NCBI RefSeq assembly: GCF_020907245.1
Contig: NZ_JAJJWH010000010.1
Span: forward strand, 62,001-126,000
Length of the DNA stretch: 64,000 nucleotides
Source: Pontibacter harenae
GTDB taxonomy: Bacteria; Bacteroidota; Bacteroidia; Cytophagales; Hymenobacteraceae
Direction of reading: 5' to 3'
Shown: positions 62,584-64,000 of the stretch, piece by piece
Layout of the letters: each line of letters starts with the position of its first letter
Numbering within the stretch: position 1 is the stretch's first letter
The notes under the pieces: generated by a model
The model's database searches: none
Seen by the model: only the letters and a program-made list of their open reading frames with translations
Told to the model about the DNA's origin: nothing
Program-made: the position numbers and the translations under genes

Positions 62584-62764
62584 GTCTTTGTCTGTTTCCT
62601 TAGTTTTACCTTCGATAACTACATTATCAACTTATGCACCAATGGTATTTTTAGGTGGTTTTTGTGTAATAGTGTCAGTTGTAAAAAGGCTAAATTTGCA
62701 ATATCAGGACAAAATGACAGGATAAATAAGCGTATATCATTGCCTATTCCAGGCTTGTGAGTAA

Positions 62765-63325
62765 CTACACGGGTAATTTTAAAATCCCGTTGGCCAAATG
62801 GTGTAGCAAATGGTAAATTTCCTGTAGCTCAGCAACTTCCACTACGGCATTATTTTTACTGAAACTCAGGTAAACATCTGGTGCAGCAGGATCGCTGGAA
62901 ACATCTAGTTTCAGCTTAGCCGTAGGGTGCTTTAACAGGATGTTGCGAATACTCTCCTGAGAAAACAAGTGCTTTAAAGCATTGGCGTTGTTTGTCTGCA
63001 CAATAAATGCAGCATCAAAATCAGGATAACCAAATTTTATATCCTCCATGCCTAGCACTTTACCGATCTCGTTCAGGAAGTCCTGTTCATGAATATTAAA
63101 CCGTAGCACGGTAGCAGCGGGTAAGGCAGTTCTGAAGCGTGTCGTAGAGATGCCGCTTTCGAAGCCACCGCCTAAATCAATATCCAGGTCGAATAAAGTT
63201 TGTTGCCCCGACTGGTTAAGAATGACTGAATACTTTAAGACATCACCCAGAGATGACATGTCGGCGGCCACTTTTTGCCATAACTCTGTTTCAGTGTCAC
63301 CTTCAAATTGTTTGATAGTTTCCAT
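62765..63325 (-). CDS. Hypothetical protein (186 aa)
   Basis: Soluble alpha/beta protein without signal peptide. 'QTLFDLDIDLGGGFESGISTTRFRTALP' and 'FGYPDFDAAFIVQTNNANALKHLFSQESIRNILLKHP' suggest a compact fold seen in several Bacteroidota hypothetical proteins, but I cannot name a family. Located between clpB and nfi, on the same strand as both; it is not obviously linked. Confidence 0.6.
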   Translation of the reverse strand: METIKQFEGDTETELWQKVAADMSSLGDVLKYSVILNQSGQQTLFDLDIDLGGGFESGISTTRFRTALPAATVLRFNIHEQDFLNEIGKVLGMEDIKFGYPDFDAAFIVQTNNANALKHLFSQESIRNILLKHPTAKLKLDVSSDPAAPDVYLSFSKNNAVVEVAELQEIYHLLHHLANGILKLPV

Positions 63326-63387
63326 AGGGCTTGTAGTTTATGCAAACTAACGGCTGTAGCCCTGCTTAAGTTAAATGTTTTCTGGTG

Positions 63388-64000
63388 CTACTTTACTTCC
63401 TGTTTGAACACTGCCGCATAATGATCGGCTAAGCGTGTAGGTTCAGGCAGTTTATGTTTTATGGCGCAAGTCATGGCTATTTCAGTAGCCGATTCCAGAT
63501 CCATCAGATGCCCTGGCGAAACAAATACTGGTTTTACATTATCTTTAGTTCGGAGCACGTTGGCAATCACTTCGTCTTTATACACCAAAGGCGAGAGAGC
63601 ACCTTTGGCCGTAGCAGGCTCTGTATACTTGCCCACCAGCACTTTCTTGGCTACACCCATAGTTGGTTTATTCAGGTGCAGGCCCAGGTGTGTTGCAATA
63701 CCCAGGCGGCGGGGGTGCGAAATACCGTGCCCGTCTACCATAACCAAATCTGGCTTTTGCTGTAGTTTTTCATATGCCTTCAGTAAGTTAGGAGCCTCTC
63801 TGAAAGCCAGGAAACCTGGAATATAAGGCAGTTCTACAGGCCCATGATGCCATACTTTTTCCACCACTTCTAGTTCAGGATACCTCAGCAGCACGAACAC
63901 TGATAGAATTTTGTCTTCCCCGATAAAAGAAGAGTCGCAGCCCGCAATAAGTTTTAGATCAAAATCTGGCCTCTGCAGGATAATCCGCTGCTGCATCTCA
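63388..64000 (-). CDS. nfi: Endonuclease V, 5' end beyond the window
   Basis: Cleaves DNA (or RNA) one base 3' to deoxyinosine or inosine. The visible 202 residues carry 'LIAGCDSSF' (Asp ligand), 'LPYIPGFLAFREAPNLL' (YIPGFLxFRE signature), 'DLVMVDGHGISHPRRLGIATHLG' (catalytic Asp), and the closing 'LPEPTRLADHYA'. There is an in-frame Met at 63996, but family members have some 15-30 more residues before the first motif and the frame stays open to the edge, so the true start is probably outside the window. Confidence 0.92.
   Translation of the reverse strand, partial: EMQQRIILQRPDFDLKLIAGCDSSFIGEDKILSVFVLLRYPELEVVEKVWHHGPVELPYIPGFLAFREAPNLLKAYEKLQQKPDLVMVDGHGISHPRRLGIATHLGLHLNKPTMGVAKKVLVGKYTEPATAKGALSPLVYKDEVIANVLRTKDNVKPVFVSPGHLMDLESATEIAMTCAIKHKLPEPTRLADHYAAVFKQEVK

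Noticed and set aside
1..64000. tRNA or rRNA genes
   Set aside because: Scanned intergenic gaps by eye for T-loop and acceptor-stem patterns; none convincing.

Overview
The window looks like a chromosomal segment of a Bacteroidota bacterium, most likely Cytophagales and plausibly close to Pontibacter/Hymenobacteraceae (genus-level placement is inference). Supporting signs are a secreted protein with a C-terminal type IX secretion (T9SS) sorting domain, BlaI/M56-TonB regulator pairs, an ABC permease fused to an M1 peptidase, a split 14-gene complex I locus with separate nuoC and nuoD and a short NuoG, promoters of the TTTG-N19-TAnnTTTG type, and few Shine-Dalgarno sequences. I see no rRNA, tRNA, CRISPR array, prophage or intact insertion sequence.

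Layout. 1-7.4 kb: the start of a GH5 glycosidase, a DUF2007 protein, an AT-rich orphan, an LD-carboxypeptidase, a small outer-membrane barrel, a radical SAM enzyme, a gamma-carbonic-anhydrase-like protein, a hemerythrin and a CNNM/CBS/CorC membrane protein. 7.4-15 kb: a DsbD-type thiol reductase, Mn superoxide dismutase, TadA, a BlaI/M56-TonB sensor pair with tandem operators, and two small proteins. 15-20 kb: an ABC exporter whose permease is fused to an M1-type peptidase, with its ATPase. 20-25 kb: GtrA, DUF4184, and a divergent GT22-like/GDPD pair bracketed by two inverted copies of a repeat. 25-27.5 kb: aspS and an AT-rich orphan.

27.7-43 kb is the respiratory complex I locus on the minus strand, in the order nuoA-B-C-D-E-F-G-H-I-J, then an opposite-strand propeller-like gene, then nuoK-L-M-N. 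A terminator after nuoJ and a promoter-like element before nuoK suggest two transcription units. 43-49 kb: pruA, a YjjG-type phosphatase, an ArsR regulator, a CarboxypepD_reg-like protein and a type II NADH dehydrogenase, which gives the cell a second, non-pumping NADH entry point close to complex I.

49-64 kb: an M1 metallopeptidase next to a HupE/UreJ-like membrane protein, a lactonase lipoprotein, a Dabb protein, a lipocalin-like protein, a STAS/SpoIIAA-like protein (with a partial duplicate 4.2 kb away), the T9SS cargo protein, a Gfo/Idh/MocA oxidoreductase, ClpB and endonuclease V running off the right edge.

Most of the window is housekeeping. The less ordinary parts are the interruption of the nuo locus, the permease-peptidase fusion, the partial gene duplication, and several families of short palindromic intergenic repeats. 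I did not find a convincing wholly new multi-gene system.
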